A DNA stretch of 12,006 bases from CALBPI01 sp045110335 (GTDB taxonomy: Bacteria > Pseudomonadota > Gammaproteobacteria > Steroidobacterales > Woeseiaceae), in assembly GCA_045110335.1 (NCBI GenBank), contig JBGCGB010000037.1, positions 1-12,006 on the forward strand, given 5' to 3'. How positions within the stretch are numbered: the first letter of the stretch is position 1; every line of letters begins with the position of its first letter. Both the position numbers and the translations under genes were made by a program. Of this stretch, positions 1 through 7,842 are shown one piece after another. The notes under the pieces are model-generated. The model was given only the letters and a program-made list of their open reading frames with translations. It was not told the DNA's origin and searched no databases.

Positions 1-1
1 C

Positions 2-2218
2 ATTGCAGCGATCGCAATGGGCGGAACGTTTAGCGTTCCCGATGCTCATGCGCAAGCAGCGCTCGAAGAGATTGTTGTAACTGCGCAACGTCGCGATGAG
101 AACATTCAGGACGTTCCTATTTCTATTACCTTAATGACCGGAGACCGTCTGACTGCACGATTCTCCGGCGGTGAAGACATTCTGGCCCTGGCTAGTGCTG
201 CACCGGGTTTGCACATCGAAACATCGAATGGTCGTTTGGCTCCGCGCTTTTATATGCGTGGGCTAGGTAACGCTGACTTCACGGCAGCCGCATCGCAGCC
301 GGTATCGCTTGTTTTTGATGATGTACCACTTGAAAAATCAGCATTAAAAGCGTTTCCGCTGTTCGATCTGGCGGATATCGAAATCATCCGCGGTCCGCAA
401 GGCACGCTGTTCGGTCGTAATACGACCGCCGGTATCGTCAAAGTGGATTCAGCGCGACCGACCGAAGAAACTGAAGGCTACGTCAAGGCGTCAGCCGGTA
501 ACCTCGGCACTTTCAACGCAGAGGCTGCGCTTGGCGGGACTTTGATTGATGGCACGTTGACCGGTCGTATCTCTGTGCTTTCGCAGAATCGTGAAGACTG
601 GGTAGACAATGGCTTCACTGGTGTTGACAACGCATTGGGCGGCTTCAACGTCAAAGCGGCACGCGCACAGCTGCAATGGACGCCGACCGATAACTTGACC
701 GTCTTGTTCTTGCATCAAGTGCAAGACCAAGAAGGTACAACCAGCTTGTTCCGGGCTAACGTGTTGAGTCAGGGTAGCAATAACCTGAACGAAAACTACG
801 ATCGCGACACCGTGTTCTTCGATGGCGGCGACAACAACCCGGGCTTCATGAAGTCTTCCGGTACGAATCTGAAAATCGACTGGGATTTGAATGATAGCTA
901 CACACTGACGTCGATCACGTCTTATCAGAACATCACGGATCGCTTCGGTCGTGGTGACATTGATGGTGGTTTTGGTTGCTTATTCACTTGCAGTGGCCCA
1001 GCTGGCCCGGCCAGTACACCATTCAATCCGTTCGCATCTCCGTTTGTCGTCAATGTCGACACCGGCGGCAGCATTGATCTTGAGCAGCTGACCCAAGAAT
1101 TCCGTCTCGCTAGTAACTTCGACGGTGGATTTAACTATCAAGTTGGTTTCTTCTACTTTGAAGATGATTTCGATGGTGTTGCTTCTAACCAGAGCGCGGG
1201 TGCGACCGAATTCTTGCCCGGCTCTCTATCCAACATTGAGAACACGACCTACGCGTTCTTTGGTCAGGGTAGCTATGACGTCAATGATCGACTGACACTG
1301 ACAGCGGGCGTTCGTTATACCGACGATGAGAAAGATGCGGTAAACACGCGAATCACCGCAGGCGTTAGTACGGCCTTGCCAAACATCAATTTGCAGGATG
1401 ACAACGTGAGTTGGGATTTTGCCTTTGCATACGCGACGTCAGACGAAGGCCAGCTTTATGGTCGCGTAGCTTCCGGCTTCCGTGCGCCGACCATTCAGGA
1501 TCGACTCGAAGACGATCCTGAAGTGACCACGGCGGACTCAGAGACCATTCTTTCGTTTGAAATCGGCTACAAAGCGCTCTGGGAAAAAATGCGATTCAAT
1601 GCTGCAGCGTTTTACTACACGGTTGATGACATCCAACTGACCGCGGTCGGTGGCGCCAGTAACTCAACGACACTGTTGAATGGCGACAAGGGTGTTGGTT
1701 ACGGGTTTGAAGCGGAATTGGATTACGTACTGACTGACAACCTTATTCTGTCAGCAGGCTTCGGCTACAACGAGACGGAGATCCAAGATGATACTTTGAG
1801 CGTCGCGCCTTGCGGTTCCGGCTTGTGTACCGTTCTTGATAACCTTGATGCAGACGGACGAGCGTTGATTGATGGCAACCCGTTCCAGCATGCCCCGAAG
1901 TGGACAGCCAACTTTGAAATTGACTACACCTATCCGATTGGCGGCCAGGGCGCCGAGTTGTACGTGTTCTCTGATTGGAAGTTCAAAGGTGAAACCAATG
2001 ACTTCCTTTATGAGAGTGTTGAGTACGTTACTGATACACAATTCGAAGGTGGTCTGAAGTTCGGTTACCGCAGTGCAGAAGGTAACTATCAGCTTGGTTT
2101 CTTCGGTCGTAACATCACCGACGAAGAGAACGTCTTGGGCGGCATCGACTTTGCTAACTTGTTGGCTTACACCAACCAGCCGCGAGTCTGGGGCGTTGAA
2201 GGCTCTTATCGCTTCTAA
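2..2218 (+). CDS. TonB-dependent outer-membrane receptor, 5' end cut by the window edge
   Basis: Active-transport receptor of the outer membrane, energised by TonB-ExbBD. The reading frame is open to the left edge, and the residues before the first in-window ATG (position 17) are hydrophobic (IAAIA), so the real start lies upstream and the window begins inside the signal peptide, which probably ends near AHA-QA. Numbering from the ATG at 17, a TonB-box-like EEIVVTAQ lies at 17-24, a plug domain at about 28-148 with the family hallmark RGPQGTLFGRNTTAG at 125-139, and then a long beta-barrel with many aromatic, alternating strands ending in the expected terminal Phe (SYRF). There are at least 733 residues, normal for the family. 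Two short cysteine pairs (GCLFTC, CGSGLC) may be disulfides in extracellular loops. The ligand is unknown; the following sulfatase and nucleoside-hydrolase genes hint at a sulfated or glycosidic compound (inference). Plug and barrel assignment is very secure. Confidence 0.95.
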   Translation: MAAIAMGGTFSVPDAHAQAALEEIVVTAQRRDENIQDVPISITLMTGDRLTARFSGGEDILALASAAPGLHIETSNGRLAPRFYMRGLGNADFTAAASQPVSLVFDDVPLEKSALKAFPLFDLADIEIIRGPQGTLFGRNTTAGIVKVDSARPTEETEGYVKASAGNLGTFNAEAALGGTLIDGTLTGRISVLSQNREDWVDNGFTGVDNALGGFNVKAARAQLQWTPTDNLTVLFLHQVQDQEGTTSLFRANVLSQGSNNLNENYDRDTVFFDGGDNNPGFMKSSGTNLKIDWDLNDSYTLTSITSYQNITDRFGRGDIDGGFGCLFTCSGPAGPASTPFNPFASPFVVNVDTGGSIDLEQLTQEFRLASNFDGGFNYQVGFFYFEDDFDGVASNQSAGATEFLPGSLSNIENTTYAFFGQGSYDVNDRLTLTAGVRYTDDEKDAVNTRITAGVSTALPNINLQDDNVSWDFAFAYATSDEGQLYGRVASGFRAPTIQDRLEDDPEVTTADSETILSFEIGYKALWEKMRFNAAAFYYTVDDIQLTAVGGASNSTTLLNGDKGVGYGFEAELDYVLTDNLILSAGFGYNETEIQDDTLSVAPCGSGLCTVLDNLDADGRALIDGNPFQHAPKWTANFEIDYTYPIGGQGAELYVFSDWKFKGETNDFLYESVEYVTDTQFEGGLKFGYRSAEGNYQLGFFGRNITDEENVLGGIDFANLLAYTNQPRVWGVEGSYRF

Positions 2219-2247
2219 GACACTTTTGAAGTCTTAGCATCGAATAG

Positions 2248-2276
2248 AAAGGCCCACCTCGTGTGGGCCTTTTTTT
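2248..2276 (+). terminator. Intrinsic terminator after the TonB-dependent receptor
   Basis: A 10-bp perfect stem (AAAGGCCCAC at 2248-2257 with GTGGGCCTTT at 2263-2272) has a 5-base loop and runs directly into a T-tract at 2270-2276. It lies 30 bases after the receptor stop codon. This is a classic Rho-independent terminator. It ends only 20 bases before the ATG of the sulfatase gene, leaving almost no room for a separate promoter. Confidence 0.92.
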
Positions 2277-2296
2277 ATCTTTTGACAGGCAAAATT

Positions 2297-3949
2297 ATGC
2301 AACACTCCAGAGTCGCCAATCGGCGTTTGGCAAATCGACTTTTTCGTTGTTTTACGGTCGGGCCATTGCTTGTACTGTGGCTTGCCGCTTGCCAGCCGGA
2401 AATCGCGAAACATGAAACTGCGGCCCCTGCTGTCAAGGACGAGCGACCCAACATCATTTTTCTGTTAACTGACGATCAACGTGCCGATTCGTTGTCTATT
2501 GCTGGCCATCCATTCTCACAGACACCGAACATTGATGAGCTGGCTCGACAAGGCGTGCGTTACACGAATGCCTTCACGGTCGAACCTATTTGTGCACCTA
2601 GTCGATTCGCTTTTCTGTCGGGTCAATATGAGCGTACCAGCGGCCTCGGATTCAATTCGCCGTATCAGGTTTCCCAGTCTCAATGGCAGGCAACCTATCC
2701 GGCACTGTTGCGAGAGGCGGGCTACCACACAGGCTTCATTGGCAAGTTTGGTGTTCAGTACTACACCTTTGACGGTGGCGCCCCGGCGCAGTTTGATTAT
2801 TGGAAAGCGCATGACGGTTGGCTGCCATTCTTTCCGAAAGACCTCAAACAGAATCCGGCAACGGCAATTTATCAAGATGCCGAGCATGACATCACGACGG
2901 AAATCATGGGCGAGGCCATCGATGAGTTTCTGGCAAAGCGCGATAAGGGCGTTCCATTCAATTTGTCGGTCAGTTTTTCAGCACCGCACAATTCACTGGT
3001 TTCATCGATGTATCCCGAGGGCGCCGCGGAAGACTGTGATAACTATGCTTGCCGCGTGATGGGGTATCCGGCTAACGATAACCCGAAGTTGAGCAACCAC
3101 CGTGTTTATGACGAGCTTTATCGCGATATCGGCGTTGAGATTTCACCGGATACGGGGCGTGATCCGTATCGCTTTATTCCCGACGGCGTGATTGATCATG
3201 AAGCACGTCAGAAATGGTATGCGTATAACTACGATCCGAACTTGCAACCGGAACATTTGATCCGTTATCACCAGGCGGTCACCGGTGTCGATCGGGTTGT
3301 CGGTGAATTGGTTGCAGCGCTAGAGGCAGAGGGTATCGACGACAACACAATTATCATTTTCTCCAGTGATCATGGTTTACTGAACGGCGAGTATGGAACA
3401 GGTGGAAAGGGGTTGCTTTACGACTTGGTGACGAATATTCCACTCGTGGTTTATGACCCGAGGGACACGAAACGCGGCTTTGAAAACAGCGACCTCGTGT
3501 TGAGCATCGATGTGCCGGCGACGATACTCGGGCTAGCGGATATTGAGCCGCCGGCCTCGATGGAAGGGCGTGACCTGAATGCAGGAGCAGCGCCACGCGA
3601 TGCGGTTTTTCTGGAGAGTTTGACGGTCGCTGAAGGCAATCCGTTTATCGAGGCGGTGAGAACCCAAGATTGGAAATACGTTCGTTACCTCGAGCCATCC
3701 GGCTGTCCTTACGATGAATCTCATTTGGATTTTAGCGATGCCAACGTTCTCTATGAGCAACTGTTTGATCTTCGTGAAGATCCCGGCGAGCGAACCAATC
3801 TTATTGCTGAGTCTCAGTATGAAGCAAAGCTCGCGACGTTACGTGCGCGTACGGAGACATTGTCCATTGAGCAGACGCGGCGGGGTTTGGCCTTTAAGGC
3901 CGCTCAGCCTGTACCATTAAGATCCTCCGATGGTAGCTACTGCTGGTGA
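2297..3949 (+). CDS. Type I (formylglycine-dependent) sulfatase, lipoprotein
   Basis: Hydrolyses sulfate esters outside the cytoplasm. The ATG at 2297 was chosen because it precedes a basic N-region, a hydrophobic stretch (GPLLVLWL) and the lipobox LAAC with Cys32. An AGG at 2287-2289 is a weak ribosome site, 7 bases from the ATG. The frame also opens at a GTG at 2261, but that codon sits inside the terminator hairpin. Hallmarks, in this numbering, are metal ligands in TDDQR (58-62), the core CAPSR at 99-103, whose Cys99 would become formylglycine, GFIGK ending at Lys150, and SSDHG with Asp358-His359. The C-terminal part (AVRTQDWKYVRY) fits the family. The length is 550 residues, normal for S1 sulfatases. 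Gln at +2 after the lipid Cys suggests outer-membrane sorting. No formylglycine-generating enzyme is in the window. The substrate is unknown. The gene probably shares a transcript with the next gene, 18 bases on. Confidence 0.93.
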   Translation: MQHSRVANRRLANRLFRCFTVGPLLVLWLAACQPEIAKHETAAPAVKDERPNIIFLLTDDQRADSLSIAGHPFSQTPNIDELARQGVRYTNAFTVEPICAPSRFAFLSGQYERTSGLGFNSPYQVSQSQWQATYPALLREAGYHTGFIGKFGVQYYTFDGGAPAQFDYWKAHDGWLPFFPKDLKQNPATAIYQDAEHDITTEIMGEAIDEFLAKRDKGVPFNLSVSFSAPHNSLVSSMYPEGAAEDCDNYACRVMGYPANDNPKLSNHRVYDELYRDIGVEISPDTGRDPYRFIPDGVIDHEARQKWYAYNYDPNLQPEHLIRYHQAVTGVDRVVGELVAALEAEGIDDNTIIIFSSDHGLLNGEYGTGGKGLLYDLVTNIPLVVYDPRDTKRGFENSDLVLSIDVPATILGLADIEPPASMEGRDLNAGAAPRDAVFLESLTVAEGNPFIEAVRTQDWKYVRYLEPSGCPYDESHLDFSDANVLYEQLFDLREDPGERTNLIAESQYEAKLATLRARTETLSIEQTRRGLAFKAAQPVPLRSSDGSYCW

Positions 3950-3967
3950 CTATGAAAGCGACGAAAC

Positions 3968-4969
3968 ATGAGCGTTAAAGTCCACGACCTGACCCGTCGG
4001 GGGTTCGTCGGCGCCTCGGCGCTTTCGTTAGCAAGTTGCTTGACGATGTGGCCTAAGGTCAATCGAGTCACTCCCCGGCCGGTCATTCTGGACACGGACA
4101 TTGGTGATGATATTGATGACACCTGGGCGTTGTTGCTGTTGTTACGAAGCCCCGAACTGGATTTGAAACTCGCGGTGGGTGACTACGGCAATGCACACTA
4201 TCGCGGTCGCCTACTGGCCAAGCTGCTAACGTTGACGGATCGCACCGATGTGCCAGTCGGCCTAGGGTTGGGTGCTGAAGACAAGCCTGGTCAGCAAAGT
4301 GACTGGATCGGCGACTACCAGTTATCCGACTATCCCGGCATGATCATTGAAGACGGTGTGCAGGCGATCATCGACACCATTCATGCCTCCCCGGAGCCGG
4401 TCACGTTGTTGTGTTTGGGTCCGGTGCCCAACATCGCTGAAGCGCTAAGAAGAGATCCATCGATCGCGAACAATGCACGCTTCGTTGGGATGTATGGATC
4501 AATTTACAAAGGATACCGTGGCGTCTCGACACCCGCTGCAGAATTCAATGTCCGAGTCGACCCGGCATCACTACAAGCCGTTTTTGCGGCGCCATGGGAA
4601 TGTACGATTACGCCGCTGGATACCTGTGGCGAAGTGGTGCTTGATGGCGATTTATACAAACGGCTCTACAATAGCGATGACCCGTGGTTGAAAGCGTTGA
4701 TGGAGAACTATCGCATTTGGCTGCCGGGTGCGCCGTTTGTTGATCCTAACCAAGATACGACGGCGATCAGCACCACACTGTTTGATACCGTGGCTGTTTA
4801 TCTAGCCGCCCATGAGGAGCTGTTCGAGATGCGGGAGCTGCCGCTTATCGTTACCGACGATGGCTACACGCTCGTTTCCGAGACACAAGGCCGACCGGTT
4901 CGCTGCGCGATCAATTGGACAAGTCTGAATGCTTACAAGCAGTGGTTAGTCGAAACCCTGTTGCCTTAA
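3968..4969 (+). CDS. Nucleoside hydrolase family protein, Tat-exported, probable lipoprotein
   Basis: Member of the inosine/uridine-preferring nucleoside hydrolase fold, which cleaves N-ribosidic bonds using a calcium ion held by clustered aspartates. The N-terminus has a twin-arginine motif (TRRGF, 9-13), a short hydrophobic segment and a lipobox LASC with Cys24, so it should be exported folded and lipidated. The Asp cluster DTDIGDDIDD is at 42-51. LGPVPN (150-155) corresponds to the family's LGPxTN, AEFNVRVDP (191-199) is well conserved, and LFDTVAV (271-277) keeps the late Asp but lacks the His seen in the usual HDP form. At 333 residues it matches the family length once the signal is allowed for. 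It follows the sulfatase by 18 bases with a poor ribosome site, suggesting one transcript. The missing His and the envelope location mean the true substrate may not be an ordinary nucleoside (inference). Confidence 0.88.
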   Translation: MSVKVHDLTRRGFVGASALSLASCLTMWPKVNRVTPRPVILDTDIGDDIDDTWALLLLLRSPELDLKLAVGDYGNAHYRGRLLAKLLTLTDRTDVPVGLGLGAEDKPGQQSDWIGDYQLSDYPGMIIEDGVQAIIDTIHASPEPVTLLCLGPVPNIAEALRRDPSIANNARFVGMYGSIYKGYRGVSTPAAEFNVRVDPASLQAVFAAPWECTITPLDTCGEVVLDGDLYKRLYNSDDPWLKALMENYRIWLPGAPFVDPNQDTTAISTTLFDTVAVYLAAHEELFEMRELPLIVTDDGYTLVSETQGRPVRCAINWTSLNAYKQWLVETLLP

Positions 4970-5022
4970 TCCGGGTGATTCTGTCATACACATACCGAAC
5001 GTCTGGCGAGACTCACAAGAAT

Positions 5023-5031
5023 TGCTATGAT
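5023..5031 (+). promoter_or_regulatory. Possible extended -10 promoter for the methyltransferase gene
   Basis: The 97-base gap after the nucleoside hydrolase contains TGCTATGAT at 5023-5031, an extended -10 element (TGn plus TATGAT, one mismatch to TATAAT). No good -35 hexamer lies at the right distance, which extended -10 promoters do not strictly need. Transcription would start near 5038, about 29 bases before the ATG at 5067. Identified by eye only. Confidence 0.4.
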
Positions 5032-5066
5032 GACGGTCTTCCCCTCCGCAGAATGAGCACCACGCA

Positions 5067-6038
5067 ATGCGCTCGAAATCAACGGTAAGACTTAGCCCGG
5101 AAGACTGGAGCAAATACTGGCGTCAGCCGGTCATCACGACGTTTTCACAACAGTTTGCTGAGAACTATGATCTCGAGATTCAAGCCTATTGGGACGAACG
5201 TTTCGCCGATGTTAAAGATGGCGGTCACATTATTGACCTCGCTACTGGCAATGGTGCGGTCGCCTTGCTAGCAGCGCACTACGCGCAAGAACATGGCCGC
5301 GATTTCTCGATCACTGGCATCGACTATGCCGATATTCAACCGAGTTCAGATCTGGCGTCGCGGCCATCGGTATTACCGTTGCTTTCGTCAATCCGTTTTC
5401 TCTCAAACACCAATATTGAATCAACAGGCTTAGCCGCCGGTTCAGCATCCGCCATTGTGAGCCAGTTCGGTTTTGAGTATGCGGAGCCGGAAGCCGCCGT
5501 CGCCGAGGCTTATCGTTTGCTGGCGCCAGGTGGTCGGATCTCACTCATCATGCATCATGTTGCATCGGGGGTGCTCAAAGAAACGGACGAAGGGCTTGCG
5601 CAGATGCAATATATGATGCGTAAAGAGCGTTTGGATGAACGCGTCGAGGCTGTGATTCGGAGCACGGCGTCCGTCGCAAAAACCAAAGCGGCACGGCAAA
5701 AACTGGAAGCAACCAAGAAGCGTCTTTTGGCACGTGCGTCGAAGTCTGAGCCCAATGGCTTTATCCAAAGCGTCGCACCGAGTTTCTTGCATGCACTTGA
5801 GGGTATGCCCGATGCGACCATTACGGAGCGACTTCGGTTTGTCGAAAAAATGCGTGTGGAAGTTCGCGCTTACCAGGAGAGGATGGCGGATCTAAAGTCA
5901 GCCGCAATGGATCAGCGCGCTTTCGCTGCGTTGCAAGCGTCTCTGGCATCCTGTGGCTTCAGTGACATTACCGATGGTGTCTTGCGTTACGGCAAAAGCC
6001 AGGTGCTTACAGGCTGGACACTGGATGCCAAAAAGTAG
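5067..6038 (+). CDS. Class I SAM-dependent methyltransferase, substrate unknown
   Basis: Transfers a methyl group from S-adenosylmethionine; cytosolic, with no signal peptide. The Rossmann-type methyltransferase motifs are clear: motif I DLATGNGAV at 57-65, the acidic strand-2 end GIDYAD at 84-89, a motif-IV-like ASAIVSQFGFEYAE at 127-140, and the post-motif LLAPGGR at 151-157. After the catalytic domain, residues from about 170 to 290 are rich in Lys, Arg, Glu and Ala and predicted helical, an extension beyond the minimal domain that probably forms the acceptor-binding lid. The whole protein is 323 residues. The ATG at 5067 has no strong ribosome site. Neighbours do not reveal the substrate: the gene has its own likely promoter and is convergent with the thioesterase gene. 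I do not recognise a specific subfamily. Confidence 0.85.
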   Translation: MRSKSTVRLSPEDWSKYWRQPVITTFSQQFAENYDLEIQAYWDERFADVKDGGHIIDLATGNGAVALLAAHYAQEHGRDFSITGIDYADIQPSSDLASRPSVLPLLSSIRFLSNTNIESTGLAAGSASAIVSQFGFEYAEPEAAVAEAYRLLAPGGRISLIMHHVASGVLKETDEGLAQMQYMMRKERLDERVEAVIRSTASVAKTKAARQKLEATKKRLLARASKSEPNGFIQSVAPSFLHALEGMPDATITERLRFVEKMRVEVRAYQERMADLKSAAMDQRAFAALQASLASCGFSDITDGVLRYGKSQVLTGWTLDAKK

Positions 6039-6039
6039 T

Positions 6040-6090
6040 CGGCGTTTGCGCCGTTACCCGGAGTTTTCGTCGTAGCATCGCTTTGCGATG
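6040..6090. terminator. Two small hairpins between convergent genes, possible weak bidirectional terminator
   Basis: The 65-base gap between the convergent methyltransferase and thioesterase genes holds two short stems: CGGCG (6040-6044) with CGCCG (6049-6053), and CATCGC (6076-6081) with GCGATG (6085-6090) around a TTT loop. Neither is followed by a T-tract on either strand. Their position suits transcript ends, but the signal is weak. Confidence 0.25.
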
Positions 6091-6103
6091 TATCCCTTTC
6101 GAT

Positions 6104-6601
6104 TCAATCCCCTTTTCGGCTAGCCTTGTTCGCCAGCCGTTGATGGCGGCGCGCTTCGGCTTGGTCATAGCGTCTTTGTTCGATGTCGTTGCCCGGCGCT
6201 AAAGACGGCACGGCGACCGGTTTTCCATCATCATCCAGAGCAACAAAAGTCAGATACGCCGAGACGACATGACGCAGCGCGCCCGTACGGCTGTTCTCGG
6301 CGGTGACGCGCACGCCAATTTCCATCGATGTTCGCCATGCACGATTGACAGCGGCCTTAATAATTAAGGTATCGCCGGTACGCGCAGCCGACAGGAACTC
6401 CAAGCTGTCGAGTGCAGCGGTGACACACGCTTGACCGCTATGTCTTTCGGCGACGATCAAGGCGGTGCGATCACAAAGGCTCATGACTAGCCCGCCAAAA
6501 ACGGTGTACTTGGAATTGAGGTCGTTCGGGAACACTTTGTAGACATTGTGTTCGACGGCTGAGTCTGCGGGTGATTTGCTTGCCATGGGATGGATTGCCA
6601 T
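6104..6601 (-). CDS. Acyl-CoA thioesterase, hotdog fold (YciA/ACOT type)
   Basis: Hydrolyses acyl-CoA to free acid and CoA in the cytosol. The 165-residue protein follows the family pattern in order: VFPNDLNSKYTVFGGLVMSLCD (23-44, core FGGxVM and Asp44), an A-x-D-x-x-x-F strand at 63-69, GDTLIIKAAVNRAWRTSMEIGVRV (76-99, with the diagnostic TSMEIxV), AE at 101-102, and A-x-x-T-F-V-A-x-D-x-x-G-K-P near 115-128, ending VPSLAP. One hotdog domain implies that oligomerisation builds the active site. The position that is normally Gly in DxNxxGxxFGG is Tyr32 here. The first ATG is at 6601; a second Met five residues on is an alternative, and neither has a clear ribosome site. The gene is divergent from the FMN oxidoreductase gene and convergent with the methyltransferase gene. 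Confidence 0.9.
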   Translation of the reverse strand: MAIHPMASKSPADSAVEHNVYKVFPNDLNSKYTVFGGLVMSLCDRTALIVAERHSGQACVTAALDSLEFLSAARTGDTLIIKAAVNRAWRTSMEIGVRVTAENSRTGALRHVVSAYLTFVALDDDGKPVAVPSLAPGNDIEQRRYDQAEARRHQRLANKASRKGD

Positions 6602-6677
6602 TGTGTTGATAGATGAAAAGAAGCGACGGCAGATACCGTCCGACCGATTGCTGAATGCCGCATAGGCGTTCTGATCA

Positions 6678-6721
6678 TGCGATAATCGGAAGCTGACAAC
6701 TTAGCTGGTTTCGAAAAGGGA
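6678..6721 (+). promoter_or_regulatory. Probable promoter and ribosome site for the FMN oxidoreductase gene
   Basis: In the 126-base divergent region, TGCGATAAT at 6678-6686 forms an extended -10 element (GATAAT, one mismatch). The -35 is poor. Transcription would start near 6693. AAAAGGGA at 6714-6721 is a good Shine-Dalgarno site, 6 bases before the ATG at 6728, and fixes that start. The thioesterase promoter must lie in the same region on the other strand, but I cannot place it. Confidence 0.5.
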
Positions 6722-6727
6722 CGCCAT

Positions 6728-7705
6728 ATGAAAACGGTCATTACCGAAATGTTTGATATCGAACATCCTATTATTCAGGGTGGCATGCATTACGTCGGAT
6801 TCGCCGAGATGGCGGCAGCCGTTTCGAATACCGGTGCGCTCGGTATTATTACCGGACTCACACAGAAGTCGGCTGGAGAGCTTGCCAACGAGATTGCGCG
6901 ATGTCGTGATATGACGGACAAGCCGTTTGGCGTCAATCTCACGTTCTTGCCAACGCTGAACCCACCTGATTATCCGGCCTATGTGAAAGCGATTATCGAA
7001 GGCGGCGTCAAAGTCGTGGAAACGGCTGGTCGTAATCCGGAAGCGGTCCTGCCTTATCTAAAAGATGCAGGAATCAAGGTTATCCATAAATGCACATCTG
7101 TGCGGCATGCGTTGAAGGCGCAAAGCATCGGTTGCGATGCGGTATCGGTCGATGGCTTCGAGTGTGGCGGGCATCCTGGGGAAGACGATATTCCGAACAT
7201 GATCTTGCTGCCGCGTGCGGCCGATGAGTTAGAGATCCCCTTCGTTTCATCCGGAGGTCAGGCCGATGGCCGGTCTTTGGTCGCTTCACTGGCGATGGGT
7301 GCTGCTGGCATGAACATGGGCACGCGCTTTATCGCCACGCAAGAGGCGCCGGTTCATCAGAACGTTAAGCAAGCGATTGTGGATGCGTCCGAGCTGGATA
7401 CCCGCTTGGTGATGCGCTCGCTGCGTAACACCGAGCGCGTGCTTAACAATGAAGCGGTTGAACGCTTGCTGGAAAAAGAAAAAACGCTGGGCGATAAACT
7501 TAAGTTCGAAGATATCATCGAGGAAGTCGCCGGCGTCTATCCCCGAATTATGTCCGAAGGCGATATGGATGCGGGTGCCTGGTCATGCGGGATGGTGGCG
7601 GGATTGATTCACGATATTCCGACCTGCCAGGACTTGGTTGACCGCATCATGAACGAAGCCGAAACGATTATCCGGGATCGTTTGAGCGGTTTTATCGCCG
7701 CTTGA
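6728..7705 (+). CDS. FMN-dependent oxidoreductase, PA1024-type NADH:quinone reductase (nitronate monooxygenase superfamily)
   Basis: A TIM-barrel FMN enzyme. From memory of the family, the protein aligns along its full length (325 against about 328 residues) with Pseudomonas PA1024, first annotated as 2-nitropropane dioxygenase and later shown to be an NADH:quinone reductase. Matching blocks are HPIIQGGMHYVG (13-24), ARCRDMTDKPFGVNLTFLPT (57-76), HKCTSVRHALKA (120-131), DGFECGGHPGEDDIP (142-156), GGQADGRSL (176-184), INMGTRF-like MNMGTRF (195-201) and VMRSLRNTERV (228-238). The likely role is NAD(P)H oxidation with two-electron quinone reduction, perhaps quinone detoxification or NAD balance; true nitronate monooxygenase activity is less likely. 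It is cytosolic. The gene stands alone, with a strong ribosome site and a hairpin after its stop codon. Confidence 0.9.
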   Translation: MKTVITEMFDIEHPIIQGGMHYVGFAEMAAAVSNTGALGIITGLTQKSAGELANEIARCRDMTDKPFGVNLTFLPTLNPPDYPAYVKAIIEGGVKVVETAGRNPEAVLPYLKDAGIKVIHKCTSVRHALKAQSIGCDAVSVDGFECGGHPGEDDIPNMILLPRAADELEIPFVSSGGQADGRSLVASLAMGAAGMNMGTRFIATQEAPVHQNVKQAIVDASELDTRLVMRSLRNTERVLNNEAVERLLEKEKTLGDKLKFEDIIEEVAGVYPRIMSEGDMDAGAWSCGMVAGLIHDIPTCQDLVDRIMNEAETIIRDRLSGFIAA

Positions 7706-7717
7706 TTGATAGATTGA

Positions 7718-7747
7718 CGCGGCTTCAGCGTTTCGGCTGAAGTCGCG
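7718..7747 (+). terminator. Strong hairpin after the FMN oxidoreductase gene, without a T-tract
   Basis: A 12-bp stem (7718-7729 with 7736-7747, one G-T pair) encloses a GTTTCG loop and begins 12 bases after the stop codon. It is GC-rich and stable, but the bases after it (CTCACCGG) are not a T-tract. It is probably a 3'-end stabiliser or part of a factor-dependent terminator. Confidence 0.5.
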
Positions 7748-7796
7748 CTCACCGGAAATCACGGCGCCGATGGGGCCATTCCTCCCGTGACAGATT

Positions 7797-7814
7797 TTGT
7801 CATCAAAATTTCAT
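7797..7814 (+). promoter_or_regulatory. Pho-box-like PhoB site upstream of the DUF47-pit operon
   Basis: TTGTCAT (7797-7803), CAAA, ATTTCAT (7808-7814) has the PhoB layout of two 7-base direct repeats 11 bases apart with an A-rich spacer. Against CTGTCAT the repeats match 6 of 7 and 5 of 7. TGACA (7788-7792) also forms an inverted repeat with TGTCA (7798-7802). The site lies about 100 bases before the DUF47 start codon, in front of phosphate-transport genes. It is about 33 bases upstream of the likely -10, so it is not placed like a standard activated Pho promoter. Confidence 0.4.
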
Positions 7815-7842
7815 ATTTCTAGCCGCCTGGCTGGCGGTGAGT

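Noticed and set aside
2261..2296. GTG start that would extend the sulfatase by 12 residues
   Set aside because: The codon lies inside the terminator hairpin, has no ribosome site, and the ATG at 2297 gives a sensible lipoprotein signal.
2481..3059. 192-codon frame overlapping the sulfatase on the same strand
   Set aside because: Basic, Ser/Arg-rich translation typical of a shifted reading of a real gene; the sulfatase motifs are in the other frame.
3952..3978. Eight-codon open frame between the sulfatase and nucleoside hydrolase genes
   Set aside because: Very short, poor ribosome site and overlapping the next start; could be a chance leader peptide but nothing supports it.
6625..6640. Inverted repeat GACGG-N6-CCGTC upstream of the thioesterase gene
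   Set aside because: Only 5-base arms, expected by chance in this length of sequence, and no regulator gene nearby to link it to.
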